7,910 bases of DNA from an uncultured Collinsella sp. (lineage in GTDB: Bacteria; Actinomycetota; Coriobacteriia; Coriobacteriales; Coriobacteriaceae). Below are positions 1 through 6,526 of this stretch, piece after piece. The DNA lies in NCBI GenBank assembly GCA_958447445.1, contig CAUDAE010000093.1:1-7910 (forward strand), in the 5' to 3' direction. A program made the position numbers and the translations under genes. The stretch's first letter is position 1. Every line of letters starts with the position of its first letter. The notes beneath the pieces were generated by a model. That model made no database searches. It saw nothing but the letters and a program-made list of their open reading frames with translations, and had not been told where the DNA came from.

Positions 1-229
1 GGCTCACAATGTTGCTCGAGGCATCGGAGAGGTTGTTGAAAGCGTCGGCGATGAGGGAGACGGAGCCGGCAAGCAGGCCCGCGATGCCCTTGGCCAGGCA
101 CAGGGTGATGTTGAGGCCAATGCAGATGAGGCTTGCGGCAAAACCCGCGTTGGTGCGGCAAGATACATCGACCGGCTTGCCCTCGCTGCCGGGAACAAGC
201 GTATGTACCAGCCGATTTACAAATAGCAT
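1..229 (-). CDS. Cation diffusion facilitator (CDF) family metal transporter, 5' part
   Basis: This is the N-terminal 76 residues of a membrane antiporter that exports divalent metal ions; the rest lies beyond the left edge. After a polar start (MLFVNRLVHT...), residues about 28-60 form hydrophobic TM1 and the start of TM2. The diagnostic CDF signature follows: GLLAGSVSLIADAFNNLSDA (residues 51-70). D69 and N65 sit where the H/DxxxD metal-site pair of TM2 is usually found, so the first ligand is Asn here, and the metal cannot be assigned. I chose ATG at 227-229 because GAGGA (complement of 238-242) lies 8 nt upstream. An in-frame ATG at 250 would add 7 residues but has no ribosome site. It is divergent from the zinc-ribbon gene. 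Family call is firm; substrate unknown. Confidence 0.86.
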   Translation of the reverse strand, partial: MLFVNRLVHTLVPGSEGKPVDVSCRTNAGFAASLICIGLNITLCLAKGIAGLLAGSVSLIADAFNNLSDASSNIVS

Positions 230-354
230 AGCGGTCGTCCTCACAATCATGTTTAAGGGGATAGTGTAGCTCGCGCGGGGGCGTCGTGCACCGATGCTCA
301 GAAAATGCAGCAATAGTCTGCCGGTGCTAACGAGCGAGCCTTCTCGTCTGCCTG

Positions 355-391
355 GGTGGTCCATTTTGGGCCACATGGGTATGGGCATGTG
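355..391. repeat. Degenerate relative of the 19-bp dyad, with CACATG/CATGTG inverted repeat
   Basis: GGTGGTCCAT at 355-364 matches the first half of the exact repeat found at 7265 and 7473 (GGTGGGCCAT) with one mismatch. On the opposite strand 368-379 reads CCCATGTGGCCC, sharing CCATGTGkCCCA with the same repeat. A perfect CACATG (372-377) / CATGTG (386-391) pair sits inside. It lies just upstream of the candidate promoter of the zinc-ribbon gene. A regulator-binding role is inferred; chance similarity is possible because the arms are short. Confidence 0.3.
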
Positions 392-410
392 ACTGTTTGC
401 TCGACATACT
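382..410 (+). promoter_or_regulatory. Candidate promoter of the zinc-ribbon gene
   Basis: TGGGCA (382-387) and CATACT (405-410) are separated by 17 bp and match the sigma-70-type consensus at 4 of 6 positions each. The -10 lies inside the palindrome at 401-419. The match is weak and other hexamer pairs are possible. Confidence 0.28.
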
Positions 411-419
411 TAATGTCGA
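401..419. promoter_or_regulatory. 19-bp palindrome, probable operator
   Basis: TCGACAT-ACTTA-ATGTCGA has perfect 7-bp arms around a 5-bp centre, the usual shape of a dimeric repressor site. It overlaps the likely -10 and ends 12 bp before the Shine-Dalgarno of the zinc-ribbon gene, a position that fits repression. If it is transcribed instead, it would form a short leader hairpin. No regulator gene is next to it, so the cognate protein is unknown. Confidence 0.45.
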
Positions 420-447
420 CAGCCCCCGTGCAAAGGAGGACGTTTCC

Positions 448-1785
448 ATGGATGAGATGTTTGCCATTAAATGTCAAAACTGCGGCGGCCCTATGTACTC
501 GCACCAAGCTAAGCGCAGCTTTGAGTGCGCCTATTGCGGCACGGTCGTTCCGTGGCAGGCGGACGCCGGAGAGCCCAAGAGCGCTTTGGGTATTCGCCAT
601 ACGCCGTTGACGGTGGTGGATGGACTGCTCAAGCTCACGCATGTGTCGCAACTCGAGCGCCCGGAGGACCCGGACTGGTATTTCTTCAATTCGCACTGGC
701 GCAATCAGTCGGTCCTGGAACATCTGCTGTGGGAGGATCGCGGCACGGCGCAAGAGTTCCAAGAGGCCACACATGTGAGCATTCCCTGTCCCTTTTGTGG
801 AGCGTCCTTTGAGGGCGAGTCGACCCAGCGCGTGTTTGAGTGCCCGTCCTGCGGCAACAAGATCGGCATTGCCGACCTGCTCAAGCCGGGGACGTTTAGC
901 AAGCGCCTGACCATGGGCGTAGGTGCGGAGTATGTGCCTGAGCAGGGTATTCCTTGCGAAATCTCGCCGCAGCAGGCACGTGCTAACGCGCTGCAGCTGG
1001 TGCGTCAGTATCCCGACGCCTTTGCCGGGCACGATGTAGAAGATGCGATCCAAAACGACATGATGCTCTTCTACTTCCCCATGGCGCTGGCGGACCTGCG
1101 CATGATGGCGAGCTTCCCGGGCAAGGGCCTGAGCAAGGAGACCCTGGTGTACTACGAGGTGCTCGACTGGGCATATCCCAGGGCAAACTACCTGGACGTT
1201 CGCCTCATGGGCATTTTGGAGCCATGGGACTTTGCCAAGGTCGGCCCGTTCGATCCCGCCATGCAGGAAGGCGACTTCCGCGTCGTCTCTGTCGATGCGT
1301 CTACCAAGGACCAGGTGGTCATTGATAAGTTGGCGCTCGACGTTGCGGGCAACGACGCTGAGGCTGTACTGGGGCTCAATAAAAAGAGCATCCGCACGTG
1401 GGCATGCAAGGCCCGCAAGCATAAGGACGGCCTGGTGATGGTGCCGGTCTACTTTGTCGATCGTCCGGCGACAGACGGCCGCGATGGCGAACAGGTGCGC
1501 ATTGCCGTAAACGGTCAGACGGGCCGCGCGGCCGCGGTGGTGTTTGGCGACAAGCGCGAAACGCATATCGTGGCGCCGCTCAGCCCGAGCCTGCATTTGT
1601 CCGGTGAGAGCACCGTACACGCCACGCCCATCGAGGTCAAATATGTTAAATCTCCGTTCCTATACCAGATCGTGCGCCGTGGAGGCGGCGAGCAACCGCG
1701 CCAGGTTGCAGCGGTTGCCGAGGGTTCCTACCGAGAGGAGAAGCCCAAACGCAAGGGATTGTTCGCTGCAATCTTTGGGAAGTAG
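448..1785 (+). CDS. Double TFIIB-type zinc-ribbon protein, function unknown
   Basis: A 445-aa probably cytoplasmic protein with no signal peptide or membrane segment. It carries two zinc ribbons with identical spacing, Cx2Cx14Cx2C: C9/C12/C27/C30 and C114/C117/C132/C135. Each second knuckle follows the pattern FEC-x2-CG, which suggests duplication. Between and after them are aromatic-rich segments, then a C-terminal part with a VPVYFVDRP ... IAVNGQTGR stretch (about 332-360). That stretch recalls the C-terminal domain of the widespread TFIIB-zinc-ribbon proteins often annotated as PriA-like, though no helicase motifs are visible. The tail is basic (KPKRKGLFAAIFGK). The start is ATG 448 because AAAGGAGGA (432-440) lies 7 nt upstream; the open frame extends upstream to 397 without a ribosome site. 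The gene stands alone, with a possible operator at 401-419. Zinc binding is a strong inference; the biological role is not known. Confidence 0.93.
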   Translation: MDEMFAIKCQNCGGPMYSHQAKRSFECAYCGTVVPWQADAGEPKSALGIRHTPLTVVDGLLKLTHVSQLERPEDPDWYFFNSHWRNQSVLEHLLWEDRGTAQEFQEATHVSIPCPFCGASFEGESTQRVFECPSCGNKIGIADLLKPGTFSKRLTMGVGAEYVPEQGIPCEISPQQARANALQLVRQYPDAFAGHDVEDAIQNDMMLFYFPMALADLRMMASFPGKGLSKETLVYYEVLDWAYPRANYLDVRLMGILEPWDFAKVGPFDPAMQEGDFRVVSVDASTKDQVVIDKLALDVAGNDAEAVLGLNKKSIRTWACKARKHKDGLVMVPVYFVDRPATDGRDGEQVRIAVNGQTGRAAAVVFGDKRETHIVAPLSPSLHLSGESTVHATPIEVKYVKSPFLYQIVRRGGGEQPRQVAAVAEGSYREEKPKRKGLFAAIFGK

Positions 1786-1935
1786 GGGAGTAGTGTCGGT
1801 CGGCGCTGCGATGCGATAGCTAGAGGAACGGGGCAGCTCGCAGGAGTGCGGACTGTCGTCTGATTGTTTGAGGGTGCCAGATGTAAATAACCGGTGGAAC
1901 AGCTGTAAAAGAGCCTTTCCACTGGGTAGAATCAG

Positions 1936-2031
1936 GTTGTGCCGCGGAACCCGCTCCTCAGCGCTTAAACTTCGGAGACGCGGGCAACGCAGGTATTATC
2001 GTCTAAAGGGCCGGCTGCAACCGGCCCTTTT
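1936..2031 (+). ncRNA. Candidate structured small RNA or long 3' UTR element
   Basis: GTTG(1936-1939)+CCGCG(1942-1946) can pair with CGCGG(1979-1983)+CAAC(1985-1988), and inside this CTCC(1954-1957) pairs with GGAG(1974-1977), giving a branched-free hairpin of about 53 nt. It is followed by the intrinsic terminator at 2005-2031. A -10-like TAGAAT lies at 1927-1932, but no good -35 is present and the expected start (about 1938-1940) would clip the first pairs. It matches no RNA family I recognise (not tRNA, SRP RNA or 6S in any obvious way). It could equally be the 3' end of the upstream mRNA. Confidence 0.25.
2005..2031 (+). terminator. Intrinsic terminator
   Basis: AAAGGGCCGG (2005-2014) and CCGGCCCTTT (2021-2030) form a perfect 10-bp stem with a 6-nt loop, followed by T-C-T. 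It ends plus-strand transcripts, although it lies 220 bp past the stop of the zinc-ribbon gene. Confidence 0.75.
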
Positions 2032-2144
2032 CTGTGGCAGCCAATGGAGCCACATCAGACGAAGGCCGCGTCTTTGCCTGTCAGGTCACGCTCGCCAGCC
2101 ACGACTAGAATGTCGTTGCCGGCGTCCATGACCGGTATTGTTTC

Positions 2145-2213
2145 GTAGCAGCCGTCGCAACCGCGAGTGCGCCTGCGACGGCTGCGATGGTTTCGGTCGC
2201 AACGTGCTGCTAC
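2145..2213. repeat. Nested, mutually exclusive inverted repeats
   Basis: GCAGCCGTCGCA (2148-2159) and TGCGACGGCTGC (2174-2185) are a perfect 12-bp pair around a 14-nt loop. The left arm overlaps GTAGCAGC (2145-2152), which alternatively pairs with GCTGCTAC (2206-2213). TGCGAC (2174-2179) can also pair with GTCGCA (2196-2201). No T-run follows on either strand, so it is not a standard terminator. The right arm overlaps the stop codon of the nuclease gene on the minus strand, so it may act as a 3'-end stabilising structure or a REP-like element. Confidence 0.6.
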
Positions 2214-3262
2214 CCTTGCATTTCGCCATTAGTCGCTTCGTTGATGGCGCGGTACTCGGCACTCAGCTCGCGCGCCAGCTCTTCCTTGCTTGGAAGATAC
2301 GGCAGGTATTTGGCGGCAAACACTTGGTCGTTGTCTTCGGGCAGCGTGTACTCGACGATCGAATCGCTTTTGTCCGCGCAGAGCACGATGCCTATGGGCG
2401 GATTGTCGCCTTCGTTCATGAGCTCGCGCGTGTAGTAGTTCACATACATTTGCATCTGGCCCAGGTCCTGATGCGTAAGGTCATCGGTCTTAAGGTCGAT
2501 GAGCACGAAGCAGCGCATCAGATAGTTGTAAAACACAAGGTCAATATAGAAATGGCGTCCATCAAAGGTGATGCGCTTTTGGCGCGCCTCGAAAGCGAAA
2601 CCACGGCCAAGCTCCAGCAGGAACTTCTGAAGATGCGTGATGAGCGCCTGCTCTAGATCGCTCTCGCGAAACGCAGTATCGTCCGAGAAACCTAAAAACT
2701 CCAGTACATATGGGTCGCGGATGATATCCTCGGGGCGACGAGCCGGGGCGCTCTTTTGGATTTCCTGGGTGACGGCCTCCTTGTCCTTGCTGGCAAGTAG
2801 GCGCTCGCGGAACATGGTGTTGATCTGGCGTTCGAGCTGACGCGTGCTCCAACGAGAATCGGCGCATTCGTTCATGTACCAGGTGCGAGCGTCAGGGTCG
2901 GAAATGCGCATCAACCTGCGGTAATGAGTCCAGCTCAATTCGCTACGCAGTGCGTCGCGAATTGGAAACGCAAGAAAGAACTGACGCATATTGCGAAGGT
3001 TTGCGATGCCAAAGCCTCTTCCGAAATCCGCGGTAAGCCTTCTGGAGAGGCCTGCAATCAATGCCTCTCCATATGCTGCGCGCCCCTCTCCGCCCTGTTC
3101 ATCAACAATACTCTTGCCGATCTCCCAATATGCCTCAACCATCGCAAAGTTAACGGCGGTATAGGCCTTGTCGCGAGCGGCGTTGAGAATCGAGGAGACC
3201 TGCTTGTAAAAACCTTCGGGCACGATTGCCGATTCTCCACGGTTTACCAGTTCGCCCATCAC
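2210..3262 (-). CDS. DUF1016/YhcG-type PDDEXK nuclease-domain protein
   Basis: A 350-aa protein of the YhcG family, which belongs to the PDDEXK nuclease superfamily and is often found in defence or mobile regions. The N-terminal DUF1016_N helical part spans about 18-150 (AYWEIGKSIVDEQ, then FGIANLRNMRQFF and LSWTHYRRLMRI). The C-terminal nuclease fold is about 180-330. The active-site signature is D241 in HFYIDLVFYN and D256-L-K258 in FVLIDLKTDDL, followed by LTHQDLGQMQMYVNYY (262-277). These core residues are intact, so it is probably active or at least not decayed. The frame opens with GTG at 3262, immediately followed by ATG at 3259. GAGGA lies 13 nt before the GTG, so I favour GTG, weakly. 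No methylase, specificity subunit, integrase or toxin-antitoxin partner is adjacent. Cellular role unproven. Confidence 0.93.
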   Translation of the reverse strand: MMGELVNRGESAIVPEGFYKQVSSILNAARDKAYTAVNFAMVEAYWEIGKSIVDEQGGEGRAAYGEALIAGLSRRLTADFGRGFGIANLRNMRQFFLAFPIRDALRSELSWTHYRRLMRISDPDARTWYMNECADSRWSTRQLERQINTMFRERLLASKDKEAVTQEIQKSAPARRPEDIIRDPYVLEFLGFSDDTAFRESDLEQALITHLQKFLLELGRGFAFEARQKRITFDGRHFYIDLVFYNYLMRCFVLIDLKTDDLTHQDLGQMQMYVNYYTRELMNEGDNPPIGIVLCADKSDSIVEYTLPEDNDQVFAAKYLPYLPSKEELARELSAEYRAINEATNGEMQG

Positions 3263-3352
3263 TGTCGCCCCACTTTCCTCTTGTGGAATGCATCTTTATC
3301 GAATTTAGTTTAAAGCCTCGCGCGGACACGAATTACTGTGCTGTTTGGCACC

Positions 3353-3382
3353 TTCGCATGGGGGCCTTGCGGTGACTAAAAT
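3353..3382 (+). promoter_or_regulatory. Candidate promoter of the PH-like gene
   Basis: TTCGCA (3353-3358) and TAAAAT (3377-3382) are 18 bp apart. The -10 is overlapped by an imperfect dyad, CTAAAATGT (3376-3384) with ACA-G-TTTTAG (3395-3404, one bulged G). Expected transcription would begin about 40 nt before the start codon. The region also has to serve the divergent nuclease gene, for which I see no clear promoter. Confidence 0.28.
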
Positions 3383-3427
3383 GTGACCATAGAGACAGTT
3401 TTAGCGAACCCCACGGGAGTGACGCGT

Positions 3428-3697
3428 ATGGACAACAACACGCTGCTATTCCAGGACAAAGGTTCGGGTAGCTTTAAAGACGTTAAGATCTACCCCAATC
3501 GTATCGAGGTGCTCAAGAAGGGCACTTTTGGCGGCAGGCACACCGAGATTGTCTACCTTAAGGACATTACGGGCGTCAATAGAATCAAAGGCCGCGATGT
3601 TTTTCTGCGCAATCGTCTGTTGACCGCTTGCGTCTTTAGCCTGAGCAGCCGTGCGAAGGCCCAGGAGTTTGTTAACGCGCTGAACATGGTGATGTAG
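3428..3697 (+). CDS. Small PH-like domain protein
   Basis: An 89-aa protein without signal peptide or membrane segment. The pattern of strands (VKIYPNRIEVLKKG, HTEIVYLKDITGVN, then FLRNRLLTACVFSL) followed by a C-terminal helix (SRAKAQEFVNALNMV) resembles the small bacterial PH-like domains in which seven strands are capped by one helix. Function of such single-domain proteins is not established; binding to a partner protein is a common suggestion. I start it at ATG 3428, where GGGAG (3415-3419) lies 8 nt upstream. The frame is open to 3383 but that stretch runs through the putative promoter. It is monocistronic and convergent with the PLC gene. Confidence 0.85.
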   Translation: MDNNTLLFQDKGSGSFKDVKIYPNRIEVLKKGTFGGRHTEIVYLKDITGVNRIKGRDVFLRNRLLTACVFSLSSRAKAQEFVNALNMVM

Positions 3698-3725
3698 CCG
3701 ATAGCGGCGTTCGGGCCAAGGTAAA

Positions 3726-3762
3726 AATCGGGGGCACAGAACGGTGTCCTGCGCCCCCGATT
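3726..3762 (-). terminator. Bidirectional terminator between convergent genes
   Basis: AATCGGGGGC (3726-3735) and GCCCCCGATT (3753-3762) form a perfect 10-bp stem. The loop extends it further (CAG/CTG and AC/GT with A-C mismatches). On the minus strand it is followed by a five-T run, so it best ends the PLC transcript 30 nt past its stop. On the plus strand it can also end the PH-like gene but lacks a T-run. Confidence 0.85.
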
Positions 3763-3791
3763 GAGTCGATGTGTCTAAAAGGCCGGCTTGC

Positions 3792-6293
3792 CTATTCGAC
3801 AACGTCCTCGTTGTTTTCACCGTCACTGGCAAGCATCGCCGCGCCGGCGACCGTTGTCGCCACGGCGGCGGCAGCGAGCCCGGCGGCAACGCCAGAGCTG
3901 TCGCCCGTGTCGGCGAGCTTTCCGCCCGAGCCCTTGCCCTTGTTGCCCTTACCGTTCTTATCAGCGCTGCCTGCGTTGGAACCCGTGCCGCTGCCGGTGC
4001 CGGTGCCGCCTGCACTGTCCGAGGCCGCTACGGTAAAGCTTGCGGCTCCGTCGCTGGCGAGCGTGTAGTTCTGCGCCGCGTCGCCCAACAGGCCTTTCGC
4101 ACGCACCCAGTACGTCCCTGCGGCAAATGCCTCGCCCTCAGCCATTGCCGTGCCCGGAGCGCCGTCCGCGTCGTGCACAAATTCGAGCTGGGCGGTGCAG
4201 GCGTCGGTTTCGAGCTTGCCCTCGAGTGATGCCGCAATCTTGGCGCGCACGTCTTCGCCGGCCTTAAGGCCTTCGAGTCCCTCAAAATGGGGCGTCAGCG
4301 CGAGCGGATCGATATCGATGGGCACGAAGCCCTGCAGTCCTGTAGCGGTCTCGTTGCCCAGGGCGTCGACATCCACGTATTCGATGGCAAACGCGCTGCC
4401 AGAAGCGGCCACGTTGAGTACGTTACTGCTGTTAACGAGGCGGAAACGGCCCTCGCCAACGGTCTTGCCATCCTGGAATGAGGCATCGCTCAGCGAGTCG
4501 CCGTACGTCATGCGCATGCGGGTCGGGAGATAGTACGGGAGATAGTACGAAGCCGTCTGCTTGTGCTCCGTATCGTAATTGCGCTGATAGATGCTCCGGG
4601 CCAGCGCCGCATCAACAAAGTCGGATGCGATGATGCCAATGTGCTTGAGGTAATCTGACTTTGTATCCTCAATGCCGCTGGGATTGATGTACGGGCTCTT
4701 ATACAGATGCTCGTTGACTACTCGTGCCGAGGTAAAAGGATTGCCTCCGTGCGACAAGCCCGTGCAGCTGGTGTAGTTGATAGACCAGCAACGCTCCAGG
4801 ACTTTCTCCTTGGCCCCGTTATCGTCCTCGACATCTACCTCGTTGCGCGTGCGCCCGGACGTTTCCTTCAGCGCATTATCGACCCAGCTGAGCTTGTCGG
4901 TTCCCGTGAGTTTGTACTTGTCCTGGGCGTATACCTTGGTGCAATAGGGCTCTTTGTCGCCTGTTTCCCCCGCGGCTTCAAAGCCCCGCGCGTCTTGGAC
5001 GAGACACATAGTGGCGCTGTCGGAGTGAGCCTTGATCTTGTCATCCCATTCGGTAAGGTCGAGGCCCCACGTGTGGCCGCTTACACTGTTGCCGGCGAGC
5101 CTAAATCGACGCAGCAGAACGATCTTTCCGCGCACCTCGTGTAGCGTGGGGATTCGGCTCGACGTATAGAACAGTTTGGGGTTGTCGTCCAAAACCTTGG
5201 CGAAAGCCGTCGTAACACTTTCGTCGGTAGCCTCGTCGTTGCCTCGTGATACAAGCATGATGAGCGCTTCTGTCGGGTTTTCGTTCAAAAACGTTTTGAA
5301 GTAGCCTATGACATCGGAAAGATGCAAAAAGTACGCGTCTTTTTTGAGCAGGTAGTACATCCCATGGTCGATGCCAGGGTTGTCGCCCTTTCCGAGACGG
5401 ATATCAAAATAGCGAATGCCTTCGAGCAGCTGCGTGGGAATGTAATCCTGCTGGCATTTTACTTGCGAGGATTGGGGCTCAGTGTCGTTGTCCACGCTGC
5501 AGGTGCCCGAATCGTGCGTACCCGGGATGCTCAGCTCGTCGAGGAACTTGTTGTCGTCGACGTATTTCATCCAACATGGTCCGTCGACGTAGCTGCTATA
5601 CGTGATCCAGTCGAGGCTGCTAACCGTGGCATCGTTCTTTTTCATGTCGTAACCGATAAGTTCGAGCTCCCACGGAATGCTCTTACTCTTACTCTTATGG
5701 CAGATCTTATTGTTGTCCTGGTCTTCGCCGTTCGATTCTATTGCCAGGTACTTAATGTCTTTTTTCTCGGTTTCTTTCTCGACCGTGCGGTCTCGGATGA
5801 TATAGGTTCCGTTTGATTGCCGCTCGAACGCAAAAGCGCGGCTGGGCTTGTTGTCATACTCGCCGCTCCATACGTGGATGACCTTTCCGTCTTTGTCCGA
5901 GTCGCCATCGACCGACCAAATGCTGTAGCCCGTCTTTTTATGCTCTTCGAAATTGAGCAAGGTGCGGATAGCATACCAGTTTGTATCGTCATTCTTGGTC
6001 GTTACGTTCTCAAGGATGAGCTTGCTGGACGTGCCGTCATTAAACAGATGGCAGACGTTGCCGATGACGTTGCCGTCTTCGTTAACGCTTGCGGTACGAA
6101 AATAGCCCGCGGGGCGAAGGCGAATGACGAAATTGTCGAGGCTGACCGACGCTGTGGCAGCGTCGTCTGCAAATGCCGCTCGTGGGCCAATGCCCAATGC
6201 CGCGGTTTCGGGCAGGCTTGCAAGTGGCGACAACGCCGCGAGTCCAAGGCCCAACGTAAATGCTCGGCGGCTGATGGCGTGGTGTTCGGTCAT
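3792..6293 (-). CDS. Tat-exported surface protein with phospholipase C X domain and LAxTG anchor
   Basis: An 833-aa secreted protein. The N-terminus has a twin-arginine signal (SRRAFTL, R9-R10), a hydrophobic core and an AFA-DD cleavage site near 42. Residues about 55-215 look like a beta-trefoil lectin-like domain (NGTYIIRDR, PWELELIG). Next comes a phosphatidylinositol-specific PLC X domain (about 245-400): H260 in IPGTHDSG, D297/R299 in IRYFDIRLG, H310 in DHG, and GKIVLLRR. The two His are 50 apart, as in the Bacillus enzyme (H32/H82), so a PI-PLC or glycolipid-type cyclising lyase activity is likely; the true substrate is unknown. Beta-rich domains follow (about 585-756), then a Gly/Ser/Lys linker (760-791), LADTG (793-797) and a hydrophobic segment (801-822). 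LAxTG fits class E sortases. The final residues SDGENNEDVVE are acidic rather than basic. GGAGAA precedes ATG 6293. Confidence 0.93.
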   Translation of the reverse strand: MTEHHAISRRAFTLGLGLAALSPLASLPETAALGIGPRAAFADDAATASVSLDNFVIRLRPAGYFRTASVNEDGNVIGNVCHLFNDGTSSKLILENVTTKNDDTNWYAIRTLLNFEEHKKTGYSIWSVDGDSDKDGKVIHVWSGEYDNKPSRAFAFERQSNGTYIIRDRTVEKETEKKDIKYLAIESNGEDQDNNKICHKSKSKSIPWELELIGYDMKKNDATVSSLDWITYSSYVDGPCWMKYVDDNKFLDELSIPGTHDSGTCSVDNDTEPQSSQVKCQQDYIPTQLLEGIRYFDIRLGKGDNPGIDHGMYYLLKKDAYFLHLSDVIGYFKTFLNENPTEALIMLVSRGNDEATDESVTTAFAKVLDDNPKLFYTSSRIPTLHEVRGKIVLLRRFRLAGNSVSGHTWGLDLTEWDDKIKAHSDSATMCLVQDARGFEAAGETGDKEPYCTKVYAQDKYKLTGTDKLSWVDNALKETSGRTRNEVDVEDDNGAKEKVLERCWSINYTSCTGLSHGGNPFTSARVVNEHLYKSPYINPSGIEDTKSDYLKHIGIIASDFVDAALARSIYQRNYDTEHKQTASYYLPYYLPTRMRMTYGDSLSDASFQDGKTVGEGRFRLVNSSNVLNVAASGSAFAIEYVDVDALGNETATGLQGFVPIDIDPLALTPHFEGLEGLKAGEDVRAKIAASLEGKLETDACTAQLEFVHDADGAPGTAMAEGEAFAAGTYWVRAKGLLGDAAQNYTLASDGAASFTVAASDSAGGTGTGSGTGSNAGSADKNGKGNKGKGSGGKLADTGDSSGVAAGLAAAAVATTVAGAAMLASDGENNEDVVE
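4525..4548 (-). repeat. In-frame 12-bp tandem duplication
   Basis: GGGAGATAGTAC occurs twice in immediate succession (4525-4536 and 4537-4548). On the coding strand it gives YYLP-YYLP (residues 583-590) of the PLC protein. The copies are identical, which suggests a recent duplication. Confidence 0.9.
5680..5697 (-). repeat. Three 6-bp tandem repeats
   Basis: CTCTTA three times in a row, encoding Lys-Ser-Lys-Ser-Lys-Ser (residues 200-205) near the end of the lectin-like domain. Unit length is a multiple of three, so a change in copy number would alter the KS run without shifting the frame. Confidence 0.9.
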
Positions 6294-6336
6294 AACTTCT
6301 CCATTCGTAGAGTGCGGTTATGCGATGGTTTTGGTC

Positions 6337-6342
6337 ACTATA
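6337..6342 (-). promoter_or_regulatory. Candidate -10 element of the PLC gene
   Basis: The minus strand reads TATAGT, five of six to TATAAT, 43 bp before the PLC start codon. I find no convincing -35 at 16-18 bp, so this may need an activator or may be chance. Confidence 0.3.
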
Positions 6343-6500
6343 CTGCTCAGATGTTTAAAGATGCTGGTTTAATTGTCTGCGCGGCGCAATAAATCGGCGG
6401 GCGGACGTGTTGGGGTGCTTGTCGTTTTCGTACTGTTGCTACATTTGGAGCGGTTCCGGCGTCCGGCATCCTCGCGTTCGTCGGCTACCGGCATAAGAAA

Positions 6501-6526
6501 GGGAGGGTCGGTTTACCGGCCCTCCC
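6501..6526 (-). terminator. Intrinsic terminator of the lipoprotein gene
   Basis: GGGAGGGTCGG (6501-6511) pairs with CCGGCCCTCCC (6516-6526), an 11-bp stem with one G-U type pair and a 4-nt loop. On the minus strand TTTCTT follows the stem. It lies about 73 bp after the lipoprotein stop, and separates that gene from the PLC gene. The stem sequence is close to that of the hairpin at 7336-7364. Confidence 0.82.

Larger units (their letters stand above)
1786..2209. other. Non-coding stretch between zinc-ribbon gene and nuclease gene
   Basis: No convincing gene on either strand. It holds a weak hairpin (1891-1899 with 1917-1925), the structured segment and terminator at 1936-2031, and the inverted-repeat cluster from 2145. 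The only small frame with an ATG is a 24-codon one at 2055-2129 minus, without a ribosome site. Confidence 0.6.

Noticed and set aside
4..198. 64-codon minus-strand frame at the left edge
   Set aside because: Its Ala/Ser/Pro-rich translation is not protein-like; the neighbouring frame encodes the CDF signature through the window edge.
298..1620. Long minus-strand open frame (440 codons) opposite the zinc-ribbon gene
   Set aside because: It lacks a ribosome site and recognisable domains; the plus strand has Cys motifs and a strong Shine-Dalgarno. It is an antisense shadow in G+C-rich DNA.
2055..2129. 24-codon minus-strand frame (MDAGNDILVVAGERD...) after the nuclease gene
   Set aside because: The peptide looks protein-like and its frame extends upstream through Cys-rich codons, but there is no Shine-Dalgarno and it overlaps the inverted repeats. 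It may be a remnant; evidence is too thin to call.
2138..2656. 172-codon plus-strand frame opposite the nuclease gene
   Set aside because: Antisense to a well-supported PDDEXK coding region; no ribosome site or family match.
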